7,452 bases of DNA from NCBI GenBank assembly GCA_013203265.1, contig JABMQK010000109.1, positions 1 through 7,452 on the forward strand, given 5' to 3'. The position numbers were made by a program, and so were the translations under genes. This stretch comes from a bacterium. Lineage in GTDB: Bacteria; Omnitrophota; Gorgyraeia; Velamenicoccales; JABMQK01. Below the pieces are notes generated by a model that worked only from the letters and a program-made list of their open reading frames with translations, was not told where the DNA came from and made no database searches. Shown here piece by piece: positions 1 to 7,201 of the stretch (positions are counted from its first letter, which is position 1; each line of letters begins with the position of its first letter).

Positions 1-95
1 GGATTATTGCTGTATTCTTTCTTCTCGTCAAAAGAACCCTTAAATAACCTAACTACCTTACCATCTAAAATATCAACTGCGGGAATAATATTCAT
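1..95 (-). CDS. hisA: HisA, phosphoribosylformimino-AICAR phosphate isomerase, N-terminal fragment
   Basis: Only the first 31 complete codons are present; the gene runs off the left edge of the window. The translation begins MNIIPAVDILDGKVVRLF, which is the first beta-strand and loop of the HisA (beta/alpha)8 barrel. It carries the conserved PAVDI(L/I)DG motif, and Asp8 is the expected catalytic base. HisA performs the Amadori-type isomerisation of ProFAR to PRFAR in the cytoplasm, and its product is the substrate of HisF/HisH. The ATG follows the hisH stop after one base, so translation is probably coupled. The nearest Shine-Dalgarno-like GGA (118-116) lies about 20 nt upstream, beyond a small inverted repeat. 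HisA is preferred over the related HisF because HisF normally begins with a different strand (RIIPCLDV). Identity is secure; nothing can be said about the rest of the protein. Confidence 0.93.
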   Translation of the reverse strand, partial: MNIIPAVDILDGKVVRLFKGSFDEKKEYSNN

Positions 96-111
96 TTTAC
101 AATTTTGTAAA
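96..111 (-). repeat. Inverted repeat between the hisA Shine-Dalgarno and start codon
   Basis: On the minus strand the sequence reads TTTACAAAATTGTAAA. This gives six pairs (TTTACA/TGTAAA) around an AAAT loop, covering the hisH stop and ending directly at the hisA ATG. A GGAAAAC sequence (118-112) lies immediately upstream. If the repeat folded in mRNA, this GGA would be brought to a normal distance from the ATG. The stem is AU-rich and could be chance. Confidence 0.35.
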
Positions 112-696
112 GTTTTCCAGTATCTTTAGACCAATCGCTTGGCTTTTTTCTGGGTGAAATTGAATTCCGAATACATTATCCCTAGCGACAACTGAAGCAT
201 AATTCTTTATATAATTAGTCTCTCCAATAACAACACTCTTTTTTCTTGGCTGCACATAATAAGAGTGGCAAAAATATACAAAAGAACCATTATTTATTCC
301 TCTAAATAAGGGATTCTTTTTTATAATCTTAAGCTGATTCCAACCAATATGAGGAATCTTAACATTGCCCCTGAATCTTACTGCATTTCCTTTAATTATT
401 CCTAGCCCTTTAATTTTGGGTGACTCTTGGCTGGACTCAAATAACAACTGCAATCCCAAACAAATACCCATAAATGGCCTTTTTATCTGGACATATTCTT
501 TTATCGCTTTTGTCATTCTAGACCTATTTAGAATATTCATCGCATCTGCGAATGCACCTACTCCAGGCAATACACAAGATGCCATTTTTTTTAATTCGTC
601 TGGAGACGATATAATCTTTGCTTTTTTGCCAAGAGACAAAAACGCATTAAGCACACTGTGCAAATTCCCCATTCCGTAGTCGATTATTCCAATCAT
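97..696 (-). CDS. hisH: HisH, glutaminase subunit of imidazole glycerol phosphate synthase
   Basis: This 199-residue class I glutamine amidotransferase is of normal length for HisH. It hydrolyses glutamine and passes ammonia to HisF, which makes imidazole glycerol phosphate and AICAR from PRFAR. Visible features are the N-terminal IIDYGMGNLHSV, the oxyanion segment PGVGAF (44-49), the nucleophile elbow GICLGLQLLF with Cys79, HIGWN (116-120), YFCHSYY (141-147, usually YFVHSY) and GIQFHPEKS with His181 and Glu183 completing the Cys-His-Glu triad. All catalytic residues are present. The ATG overlaps the hisB stop by one base (TAATG), with an AAAGG about 12 nt upstream, so coupled translation is likely. 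hisA follows after one base. The partner hisF is not in the window and may lie beyond hisA, the common order; that is inference. Confidence 0.97.
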   Translation of the reverse strand: MIGIIDYGMGNLHSVLNAFLSLGKKAKIISSPDELKKMASCVLPGVGAFADAMNILNRSRMTKAIKEYVQIKRPFMGICLGLQLLFESSQESPKIKGLGIIKGNAVRFRGNVKIPHIGWNQLKIIKKNPLFRGINNGSFVYFCHSYYVQPRKKSVVIGETNYIKNYASVVARDNVFGIQFHPEKSQAIGLKILENFTKL

Positions 697-1310
697 TAAT
701 CTATTATACCTTTGGTGGAAGGAATACCTTTTCTACGAGGATCTATTTGAGTAGCTTGATCTAAAGCTTTACCAAACGCTTTAAATACTGGCTCTAGATT
801 GGTGTGCAAATCAAGATTGGTACCACTAATCTTGATATTCAGATTCATTCCCAATCGTTTTGCAAAAGATTCAAAAAAATGATTAGCATATTCAAAGGAA
901 TAGCCATCAGCATTCTTATATAGTCTTTTAGCAAGCTTGTCCTTTCTTTTGATCCCATTGAAAAACCCTCTGCCGCTTATATCCACTAGTGCTACAGCTT
1001 CCACATCTTCCATGGGCCAAGAAGCCTCACCAGACCTTTTAATGCCTTTTTTATCTCCTAATGTTTTCTTAAAAGCATCACCCAAAACTATACCAATATC
1101 TTCATTTGTATGGTGTATATCTATTTTTAAATCACCCTTGGCAGCAATATCTAAATCAAATAATCCATGAAAAGCAAACAACTCAAGCATATGATCTAAA
1201 AGACCAATGGAAGTATTAATTTTTGATTTTCCAATACCATCAATATTTAATTTAATAGTTATATCTGTTTCTTTAGTTTTTCTTTTTATAGTTGCAATTC
1301 TTTTTCCCAT
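696..1310 (-). CDS. hisB: HisB, monofunctional imidazoleglycerol-phosphate dehydratase
   Basis: The 204-residue protein has the length of a stand-alone IGP dehydratase, with no fused histidinol-phosphatase domain. It would convert imidazole glycerol phosphate to imidazole acetol phosphate using Mn(II) in a 24-mer. Motifs in order are LLDHML (His40), DIHHTNED (66-71: His66, His67, Glu70), WPMEDVEAVALVDISGRG (98-115), NHFFESFA (His144) and the C-terminal PRRKGIPSTKG. The second metal motif is unusual. Where the family has GxNxHHxxE before FKA, this protein has GTNLDLHTNLEPVFKA (163-178), keeping His169 and Glu173 but replacing the HH pair with DLHT. Elsewhere it looks intact, with no frameshift. 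The ATG is preceded by AAAGGA with nine bases of spacing, the clearest ribosome site among the his genes. A 15-nt gap separates it from hisD. Confidence 0.95.
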   Translation of the reverse strand: MGKRIATIKRKTKETDITIKLNIDGIGKSKINTSIGLLDHMLELFAFHGLFDLDIAAKGDLKIDIHHTNEDIGIVLGDAFKKTLGDKKGIKRSGEASWPMEDVEAVALVDISGRGFFNGIKRKDKLAKRLYKNADGYSFEYANHFFESFAKRLGMNLNIKISGTNLDLHTNLEPVFKAFGKALDQATQIDPRRKGIPSTKGIID

Positions 1311-1325
1311 GAAAGATTTTCCTTT

Positions 1326-2555
1326 CTATTGAAATCTTGCTTTTACAGATTCCCAGTGCTTATTTAAACCTTCAATGTTGCAGATTTTTTCTATCACACC
1401 TTTTACATTCTCTAGTGACTTTTTGTTGTATGAAATAAAATGTGTGCTACGTATAAAATCCAAGACTGAAAGCCCGGAAAAAAATCTTGCCGTTCCTGCA
1501 GTGGGCAAGACGTGGCTGGGACCAGCAACATAGTCTCCTACCGCTGTTGGGCTATATGGGCCAAGAAAAACAACCCCGGTGTTCTTTATACCTTTAAGCA
1601 ATTTAGTTGGATTCCTTACCAAAAGCTCTGTATGTTCTGGGGCTATCTGGTTATTAATCTCTACCGCTTCTTTAATATTCTTTACGAGAATGATACATCC
1701 ATTATTTTTTTCAGGAATCTGAGTCTTAACAAATTTAGCCAATTTCTTTGAAGGCGTAATTAATATAGCCTGTCCACCTAAATGCTCTTTCTGAGCAAGT
1801 AAATCACTCACTACAAACTTCTGATCAGTAAATCTATTAGCGATAATAACTAATTCTGTTGGCCCCGCTAACATATCTATGTCCACAAAACCAAATACTT
1901 GTCGCTTTGCCTCCGAAACATAAGCATTTCCCGGTCCAACAATCTTATCTACTTTGGGTATCGTCTTTGTACCGAATGCCAAAGCTGCAATAGCCTGCGC
2001 ACCACCAACCTTATAAATCTCATTTGCTTTTAAAAGGCTTGCAACCGCTAAAATATAAGGATTGATATTACCTTCTTGATCCGGAGGACTAACAAGCACT
2101 ATATTTTTCACTCCAGCTAGTTTTGCGGGCAAAACAGTCATATATACACAAGAAACCAACGGCGCTGTTCCAGCAGGTATATAAATACCTACTCTATCTA
2201 TGGGATCGAATTTCTCACCCAAAACAGCCCCATCGCTATCCTTAATTTTCCAATTGCGTCTTAGTTGTCTCTTGTAAAAACGATTTATATTTTCAATTAC
2301 AATTTTAAGGACGGATATAAAATCCGAAGGGATATTTTGAAAAGCAGCACTTATTTCTCCCTCTGTAACTTTAAACTGCCTGGGTTTGAGTCTTGCCCTA
2401 TCGAATTGCCTGGTATACTTTGTTATGGCATCATCACCACTTAATCTTACGTCCTCAATAATTTTATAGACAGTATCTTTTATCCGCTTCTTTTGATTAA
2501 AAAAACGAAAAGTTAACCTTTCCAATTCTTTACTCGTTGGTTTTACTATTTTCAT
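1326..2555 (-). CDS. hisD: HisD, histidinol dehydrogenase
   Basis: This 409-residue zinc enzyme performs the last two steps of histidine synthesis, oxidising L-histidinol to L-histidine with two NAD+. Most HisD proteins are about 420-440 residues, so it is slightly short, mainly at the N-terminus. Visible segments are VGIYIPAGTAPLVS (122-135), KVGGAQAIAALAFGT (182-196), KIVGPGNAYVSEAKR (204-218), DMLAGPTELVIIA (227-239), SDLLAQKEH with zinc-ligand candidates Gln255 and His258, APEHTELL with catalytic Glu307 and His308, VGDYVAGPSHVLPTAGTAR with Asp341, and EGLNKH with His400 near the end. All expected ligands and catalytic residues are present. The ATG overlaps the alaS stop as ATGA, with AAAAGGAA about eight bases upstream inside alaS. 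Coupling to alaS is therefore likely. Confidence 0.97.
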   Translation of the reverse strand: MKIVKPTSKELERLTFRFFNQKKRIKDTVYKIIEDVRLSGDDAITKYTRQFDRARLKPRQFKVTEGEISAAFQNIPSDFISVLKIVIENINRFYKRQLRRNWKIKDSDGAVLGEKFDPIDRVGIYIPAGTAPLVSCVYMTVLPAKLAGVKNIVLVSPPDQEGNINPYILAVASLLKANEIYKVGGAQAIAALAFGTKTIPKVDKIVGPGNAYVSEAKRQVFGFVDIDMLAGPTELVIIANRFTDQKFVVSDLLAQKEHLGGQAILITPSKKLAKFVKTQIPEKNNGCIILVKNIKEAVEINNQIAPEHTELLVRNPTKLLKGIKNTGVVFLGPYSPTAVGDYVAGPSHVLPTAGTARFFSGLSVLDFIRSTHFISYNKKSLENVKGVIEKICNIEGLNKHWESVKARFQ

Positions 2556-5176
2556 TTGGATAATTCCTTTTTGATAATTTTCTGAGCTTCTTTCATAATT
2601 TGATTTGTCTTTCCTTTATCTTTTATGCCGCCTTGGGCAAAATCCGGTCTTCCTCCTCCAGAACCGCCAAACGGTCTTAGTATCTGTCCCAGAATGTCTG
2701 AGGCAGAAACTTTATCTTTTAAATCTTTGCTTACCCTACAAATAAACAATCCTCTATCGGAAGCTAAAAATACGACAGATTTTTTTAATAATTTATTAAT
2801 CACCAAATCGGATGCTCTTCTTAAAACATTTACTTCTAAACTTTTGAATTGATGCACAAAGTAGCTTTTACCCTTTATAACCTTTTTTGAATCTTTGATA
2901 ATATCTGTAATTTGTAAGCTGATATTTTTTTCAGTCAATGACCCAACTTCTTTATCAAGTTTCCTATTTTTATCTACTAAAGACTCAATCTCTCTTGAAA
3001 CTCCTTCCGTTGTACTTTTAAGCATCACGGACAAATTCTTTATGTTCTGAAAGTTATTTCTTAGTTTCTCATATGCCAACTCCCCAGTATAGACTTGAAT
3101 TCTACGAAGACCACTACCAATAGAACTCTCACTATATATTAATACTGTTCCGATATTTCCTGTATAGTCAAGATGTGTACCACCACAAAATTCCTTTGAG
3201 TAGTCTCCTATTGAAACCACACGAACTTGTTCACCATACTTTTCACCGAATAAAGCAATGGCACCGCTCTCTAAAGCCCTATCTTTCTGTATAATCTCAA
3301 CACCAACTTTATTATTAGCGCGTATTTTTTCATTAATCAAATCCTGAATCTTGTTTAACTCTTCCTCTTTTAAATCCTTAAAGTGGGTAAAATCAAAACG
3401 AAAATAATCTGGCTCGACTAAAGAACCTGCCTGCTGCACATGCTGGCCTAAAACTTTTCTTAAAGCCGCATGAAGTAAGTGTGTAGAGGTGTGGCTTCTT
3501 CTTATGGCTTGTCTTCTCTGGCAATCTACTTTAGCAATAACGCTATCTTGAATCTTAAACTCACCATTCTTAACCTTAACAATATGCACAATTGAACCAT
3601 CTATCTGTTTTGCATCTAAAACATCTACAGATGACTTTTTGTCGACAGAAGTAATCTTTCCCGTATCCCCAATCTGGCCACCTGACTCTCCGTAAAATGT
3701 TGTCTTATCTAAAACCACCCAGGCCTCGTCACCTTCTTTAATCCTATCGATATTTTGTTTCGCTTTTATAATTTGGGTAATCTGGGCCTCTTGCTGAGTC
3801 GTCTCATAGCCTACAAATTGTGTCGGTAAAAAATCGAGTATGTCTTTTGAAAATATATCAGCTGCTATATTACTAGCCAAGCGAGCTTTCTGTCTTTGCA
3901 TTGCCATCTCCTGATTAAAACCTGCTAAATCTAACTCTAAATTATTATCCTTTGCAAAAACTTCTGTCAACTCCAAAGGAAACCCATAAGTATCATAAAG
4001 CTTAAATATTGTCTGGCCAGGAATTTTATTGATGTTCTGTGATTTAAGCTCTGTTATTATCCCTTGTAGAAAACCTGCCCCTTCCTTAATATTGCTCATA
4101 AATCTCTCTTCTTCAGAAATAATAATACTGGCGATATTTTCTCTTTTTTCTGTGAGCTCAGGATATGGCTCGTTCATCAAATTGCAAATTTTTGCTACCA
4201 ACTTATACAAAAATGGTTTTTTAAATTCTAATTCCTGTGCTAACCAACTAGCTCTACGAATAAGCTTTCTTATTACATATCCCCTGCCTTCATTAGAAGG
4301 CAAAACTCCATCTCCAATTGCAAAAACCACAGCCCTTATGTGATCGGCGATACAATTAATCTTTTTAACGGACTCCATGGATTTTATACCTAAAATCTTT
4401 CTTATTTCGTCTACAATTGGCTTAAAGATATCTATTTCAAAATTAGTTTTCACACCCTGTATACAAGAAGCCATTCTTTCCAAACCCATCCCCGTATCGA
4501 TATTTTTTTTAGGTAATGGTTCCAACTTGCCGCCTTCTTTACGATTAAATTGTGTAAATACCAGATTCCAAATCTCTACAAACCTTCCACAATCACAACT
4601 TGGTGAGCAGTTTTCTTTTCCACAACCTGTATCCTCACCCCAATCAAAAAATATCTCAGAACATGGACCACATAATCCATTCGGACCATCTTTAATTGCA
4701 TTTGCCGGCCAAAAATTCTCCTTTTGACCAAATTTATAAATTTTATCCTCGGGAATTCCTATCTCTTCCAACCAAATATTATAAGACTCATTATCCTCTT
4801 CGTATACAGAAACCCACAATCTTTCAGGGCCTATGTTTAAATCTTTAGTTAAAAACTCCCATGCCCAAGCAATAGCTTCCTTTTTAAAATAGTCTCCAAA
4901 GGAAAAATTACCTAACATCTCAAAGAAAGTATGGTGCGATGGTGTATGGCCAACCTTTTCCAAATCCCCTGTTCTTAAACACTTTTGAGATGTTGCAACC
5001 CTACTAAAATTTGTTATTTTTCCTAAGAACTGCTCCTTAAATTGATTCATGCCCGCAGAAGTAAACAAAACCGAAGGATCATTCTTTGGCATCAAAGAGT
5101 CGCTCGAAATAATAGCGTGGTCTTTAGACTTAAAAAAATCTAAAAATCTCTTTCTTAATTGGTTTGTAGTCATCAT
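2552..5176 (-). CDS. alaS: Alanyl-tRNA synthetase, full length
   Basis: This 874-residue class II synthetase charges tRNA(Ala) in the cytoplasm and hydrolyses mischarged Ser/Gly-tRNA(Ala). All domains are present. The catalytic core carries LFTSAGMNQFKEQFLG (37-52), TSQKCLRTGD (62-71), motif 2 around HHTFFEMLGNFSFGDYF (81-97) and motif 3 GMGLERMA (229-236). The editing domain carries RSHTSTHLLHAAL (zinc ligands His562, His566) and FCGGTHLDYTGNIG (Cys664, His668). A helical linker (about 700-760) leads to the C-Ala domain with RPFGGSGGGRPDFAQGG (834-850). The core has a Cys-rich insert, CGKENCSPSCDCGR (185-198), that could bind a metal. The start overlaps the recX stop (ATGA), and two consecutive ATGs (5176 and 5173) make the exact start ambiguous by one residue; only a weak GTGAG precedes them. 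hisD overlaps at the 3' end. Confidence 0.98.
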   Translation of the reverse strand: MMTTNQLRKRFLDFFKSKDHAIISSDSLMPKNDPSVLFTSAGMNQFKEQFLGKITNFSRVATSQKCLRTGDLEKVGHTPSHHTFFEMLGNFSFGDYFKKEAIAWAWEFLTKDLNIGPERLWVSVYEEDNESYNIWLEEIGIPEDKIYKFGQKENFWPANAIKDGPNGLCGPCSEIFFDWGEDTGCGKENCSPSCDCGRFVEIWNLVFTQFNRKEGGKLEPLPKKNIDTGMGLERMASCIQGVKTNFEIDIFKPIVDEIRKILGIKSMESVKKINCIADHIRAVVFAIGDGVLPSNEGRGYVIRKLIRRASWLAQELEFKKPFLYKLVAKICNLMNEPYPELTEKRENIASIIISEEERFMSNIKEGAGFLQGIITELKSQNINKIPGQTIFKLYDTYGFPLELTEVFAKDNNLELDLAGFNQEMAMQRQKARLASNIAADIFSKDILDFLPTQFVGYETTQQEAQITQIIKAKQNIDRIKEGDEAWVVLDKTTFYGESGGQIGDTGKITSVDKKSSVDVLDAKQIDGSIVHIVKVKNGEFKIQDSVIAKVDCQRRQAIRRSHTSTHLLHAALRKVLGQHVQQAGSLVEPDYFRFDFTHFKDLKEEELNKIQDLINEKIRANNKVGVEIIQKDRALESGAIALFGEKYGEQVRVVSIGDYSKEFCGGTHLDYTGNIGTVLIYSESSIGSGLRRIQVYTGELAYEKLRNNFQNIKNLSVMLKSTTEGVSREIESLVDKNRKLDKEVGSLTEKNISLQITDIIKDSKKVIKGKSYFVHQFKSLEVNVLRRASDLVINKLLKKSVVFLASDRGLFICRVSKDLKDKVSASDILGQILRPFGGSGGGRPDFAQGGIKDKGKTNQIMKEAQKIIKKELSK

Positions 5177-5637
5177 AACTCACTTAAGACATCGAATACT
5201 ATATCTTTAGAAAATCCCTTTCTTAAAAAGAATGCCCAAAGCCTATTCTTTATTTTATTCTTATCCAGATTAGAAAGTTTCTTCAACTTTTGTTTAAGCA
5301 GGTTTCTTACCACCTCTTCTTCTTTCTGTGGTAAATTAAACTCACTAATTACTTGTTCGATTATCTTTTTATCTATCCCTTTGATCTTTAATTCAAAACT
5401 TAAACGATTCAATCCCAGGGGTTTTTTTATGCGAGACTCTACCCAAAGACGGGCAAAGGCCAAATCATCGACTAAGCCTATCTTAGAAATATATGCTATG
5501 GCCTTATCAATAATTTCTTTTTCAAATCCTTTTCTCTTCAGACGGCTGCGTAATTCATATTCGCTACGCGGCCGAAACTTAATCAGATTAAAACAAGCTT
5601 TCTTTGCGCTACTTAAATCTTTTTTACTCGCTATCAC
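5173..5637 (-). CDS. recX: RecX, RecA-modulating regulatory protein
   Basis: This 154-residue protein is typical in length and position for RecX, directly after recA. RecX binds the RecA filament groove and usually limits filament growth and recombinase activity. The sequence shows the tandem three-helix organisation of the family: FRPRSEYELRSRLKRKGF (21-38), the signature GLVDDLAFARLWVESRI (54-70), KPLGLNRLSFELKIKGI (72-88), then a charged Lys/Glu-rich repeat ending LRKGFSKDIVFDVLSEL (138-154). The start is GTG at 5637; an in-frame TAA lies just upstream, so no longer start exists. No clear Shine-Dalgarno precedes it, only a 19-nt A-rich gap after the recA stop. That may keep RecX levels well below RecA, which is inference. 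It overlaps alaS by 4 nt at the 3' end. Confidence 0.93.
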   Translation of the reverse strand: MIASKKDLSSAKKACFNLIKFRPRSEYELRSRLKRKGFEKEIIDKAIAYISKIGLVDDLAFARLWVESRIKKPLGLNRLSFELKIKGIDKKIIEQVISEFNLPQKEEEVVRNLLKQKLKKLSNLDKNKIKNRLWAFFLRKGFSKDIVFDVLSEL

Positions 5638-5656
5638 TTGTTATCTATTATTGTTA

Positions 5657-6700
5657 CTATGATTTTTTCTTTCGAGCAGTATCAGCTGCAAGGCTCTCCC
5701 ATATCTTTTTTTCTATTGAATTTACTAATTTAGGATTCTCTCTTAAGAAATTCCTTACGGCTTCTCTACCTTGACCTAATCTTTCAGTTTCAAATGAAAA
5801 CCACGTACCACTCTGCTGAACCACGCCTTTAGTTACAGCTATATCTATGAGACTGCCTATTCGCGAAAGCCCCTCATCATGTAAAATCTCAAATTCTGCG
5901 TCTTTAAATGGCGGTGCAACTTTATTTTTTACAACTCTTGCCCTAATCTTACTACCGATAATTTGATCTCCGGATTTTAAACTAGCGATTCTACGTAAAT
6001 CTATTCTTACTGAGGCATAAAATTTCAACGCTCTACCACCAGTCGTAGTCTCAGGATTACCAAACATAACTCCTATCTTCATTCGAATTTGATTAATAAA
6101 TATCACACAAGTCATAGATTTACTAATTGCGCCTGTAAGTTTTCTCATCGCCTGAGACATAAGCCGCGCCTGAAGGCCCATATGACTATCACCCATATCT
6201 CCCTCAATTTCTGCTCGCGGCGTAAGCGCAGCTACCGAATCTATTACAATCAAATCAACAGCATTTGAACGCACTAACGTCTCAGCAATCTCTAAAGCCT
6301 GCTCACCTGTATCAGGCTGAGAAATAAGCATCTCTTCTAAATTCAATTTCATCTTTTCTGCATAGACAGCATCAAAAGCATGCTCTGCATCAATAAATGC
6401 CGCTACTCCACCTTTATCCTGAGCTTGTTTAATAATGCTTAAAGTTAGTGTAGTTTTACCCGATGCCTCTGGACCAAAAATCTCAACAACTCTGCCACGA
6501 GGAACTCCACCTATTCCTAAGGCGATATCGAGCGCGATTGCTCCTGTAGGTATCGACGCTACATTTACCTTTGCCTCTCCACCAAGCTTCATTATTGAAC
6601 CCTTTCCAAATTGTTTTTCAATTTGAGACAGGGCTAATTCTAAAGTTTTTTTACGATTGGAAAGGTCATCTTTACCTTTAATTTCCTTTTGCGTACTCAT
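5657..6700 (-). CDS. recA: RecA recombinase
   Basis: This 347-residue protein is complete. RecA forms ATP-dependent filaments on single-stranded DNA, drives strand exchange and acts as co-protease in the SOS response. Visible motifs are Walker [10 protein letters not shown] (76-84), FIDAEHAFD with catalytic Glu96, Walker [11 protein letters not shown] (150-159), DNA loop 1 around [23 protein letters not shown] (166-188), and loop 2 in [27 protein letters not shown] (201-227). The C-terminus ends ADTARKKKS and is basic, lacking the acidic tail that restrains Escherichia coli RecA. The ATG at 6700 has a strong GGAGG (6710-6706) five bases upstream, by far the best ribosome site on this strand. 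A promoter and a leader of about 270 nt lie upstream. The stop TAG is followed at once by an in-frame TAA. Neither the E. coli CTGT-N8-ACAG nor the Bacillus GAAC-N4-GTTC LexA box is evident upstream. Confidence 0.99.
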   Translation of the reverse strand: MSTQKEIKGKDDLSNRKKTLELALSQIEKQFGKGSIMKLGGEAKVNVASIPTGAIALDIALGIGGVPRGRVVEIFGPEASGKTTLTLSIIKQAQDKGGVAAFIDAEHAFDAVYAEKMKLNLEEMLISQPDTGEQALEIAETLVRSNAVDLIVIDSVAALTPRAEIEGDMGDSHMGLQARLMSQAMRKLTGAISKSMTCVIFINQIRMKIGVMFGNPETTTGGRALKFYASVRIDLRRIASLKSGDQIIGSKIRARVVKNKVAPPFKDAEFEILHDEGLSRIGSLIDIAVTKGVVQQSGTWFSFETERLGQGREAVRNFLRENPKLVNSIEKKIWESLAADTARKKKS

Positions 6701-6949
6701 TATTGCCTCCTATTTTAAAAATGCTGACAAGTGTTTAGTTTTAACGAATCTTACTTCTTGATCTTTTGCTTTTTCCTATATTGCTATTTTCTAATCGAGT
6801 TGAAACATTTCCAGATACTAAAATTACAAAATCTCTAACCCTACGCAAGTAACAATTTTAAATTTCTCATCACCTCTCTTAATCTTCAGATAAACTCTAA
6901 AAAAACTGTAAAAACCACCAAAATACAAAGTGAGTTTTTATTTATTATT

Positions 6950-6968
6950 CTATTTATAGACTAAATAG
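6950..6968 (-). repeat. Seven-pair inverted repeat at the start of the recA leader
   Basis: On the minus strand the sequence is CTATTTA-GTCTA-TAAATAG, a perfect seven-base inverted repeat with a five-base spacer. It begins about four bases after the predicted transcription start (near 6972). It could be a 5'-terminal mRNA hairpin or a downstream operator, for example for a lineage-specific LexA, but its composition is all A/T apart from one pair. Function is not established. Confidence 0.4.
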
Positions 6969-6978
6969 TTAGAAAGTG

Positions 6979-7007
6979 ATTATACAATAAGTAAATCCCA
7001 TAGTCAA
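6979..7007 (-). promoter_or_regulatory. Predicted sigma70 promoter for recA-recX-alaS-his
   Basis: On the minus strand a -35 hexamer TTGACT (7007-7002) is followed by exactly 17 bases and a consensus -10 TATAAT (6984-6979). Transcription should start near 6972, giving a 5' leader of about 270 nt before recA. This is the only strong promoter seen upstream of the seven-gene minus-strand block. Confidence 0.78.
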
Positions 7008-7101
7008 TAATAAAACAATAAGGATTTTTAATTTGAATTCTCATGTTTTTTACATTTCTATGGTAAAAAAACAAAAATATCTTCATAATTTTCCAAAAGT
7101 A

Positions 7102-7116
7102 TCATTATAACAATGA
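7102..7116. repeat. 15-bp palindrome TCATT-N5-AATGA
   Basis: TCATTATAACAATGA is a perfect five-base inverted repeat with a five-base spacer, beginning 46 bases upstream of the riboswitch promoter -35. On the minus strand it contains TATAAT (7109-7104) without a good -35 element. It could be an operator for either divergent unit or chance in AT-rich DNA. Confidence 0.25.
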
Positions 7117-7147
7117 CTTTCACCCTTAAAAAAAGTTGCTCTACCCC

Positions 7148-7176
7148 TTGAAATTTCCACAAAAATATGTTATGGT
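7148..7176 (+). promoter_or_regulatory. Predicted sigma70 promoter of the riboswitch leader
   Basis: A -35 TTGAAA (7148-7153), a 17-base spacer and a -10 TATGGT (7171-7176) match housekeeping promoter rules. The start should fall near 7183, about 20-30 bases before the aptamer. Its placement just upstream of a structured leader supports it. Confidence 0.75.
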
Positions 7177-7201
7177 TTAATTAGAAAGCGCTCTTTTAAA
7201 A

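Larger units (their letters stand above)
6701..7147. other. AT-rich intergenic region between the recA block and the riboswitch leader
   Basis: No convincing coding sequence is visible in these 447 bases on either strand. The interval is very AT-rich. It holds the recA-proximal ribosome site, a leader of about 270 nt, the minus-strand promoter at 6979-7007 and several short AT-rich inverted repeats (6950-6968, 7046-7070, 7102-7116). No tRNA, IS terminus or direct-repeat array is seen. Confidence 0.7.

Noticed and set aside
5159..5662. Long plus-strand open frame opposite recX, and similar ones opposite alaS, hisB, hisH and recA
   Set aside because: Their low-complexity Leu/Ser/Phe-rich translations are antisense shadows of A-rich genes, with no ribosome sites or conserved motifs.
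6841..6870. Nine-codon frame MRNLKLLLA on the minus strand in the recA leader, after GAGAGGTG
   Set aside because: The purine-rich site is only about two bases from the ATG and the peptide carries no regulatory codon run; it is too short to support.
6901..6935. CAC...GTG followed by T runs in the recA leader as an attenuator
   Set aside because: Only three pairs around a long loop; not stable enough.
7046..7070. TTTTTTAC / GTAAAAAA inverted repeat as a terminator
   Set aside because: The stem is almost all A-U with a nine-base loop and no upstream gene ends there; it is not a credible terminator.
7104..7135. TATAAT (7109-7104, minus strand) as a second recA promoter
   Set aside because: No -35 match at 16-18 bases and no extended -10; the promoter at 6979-7007 is much better.
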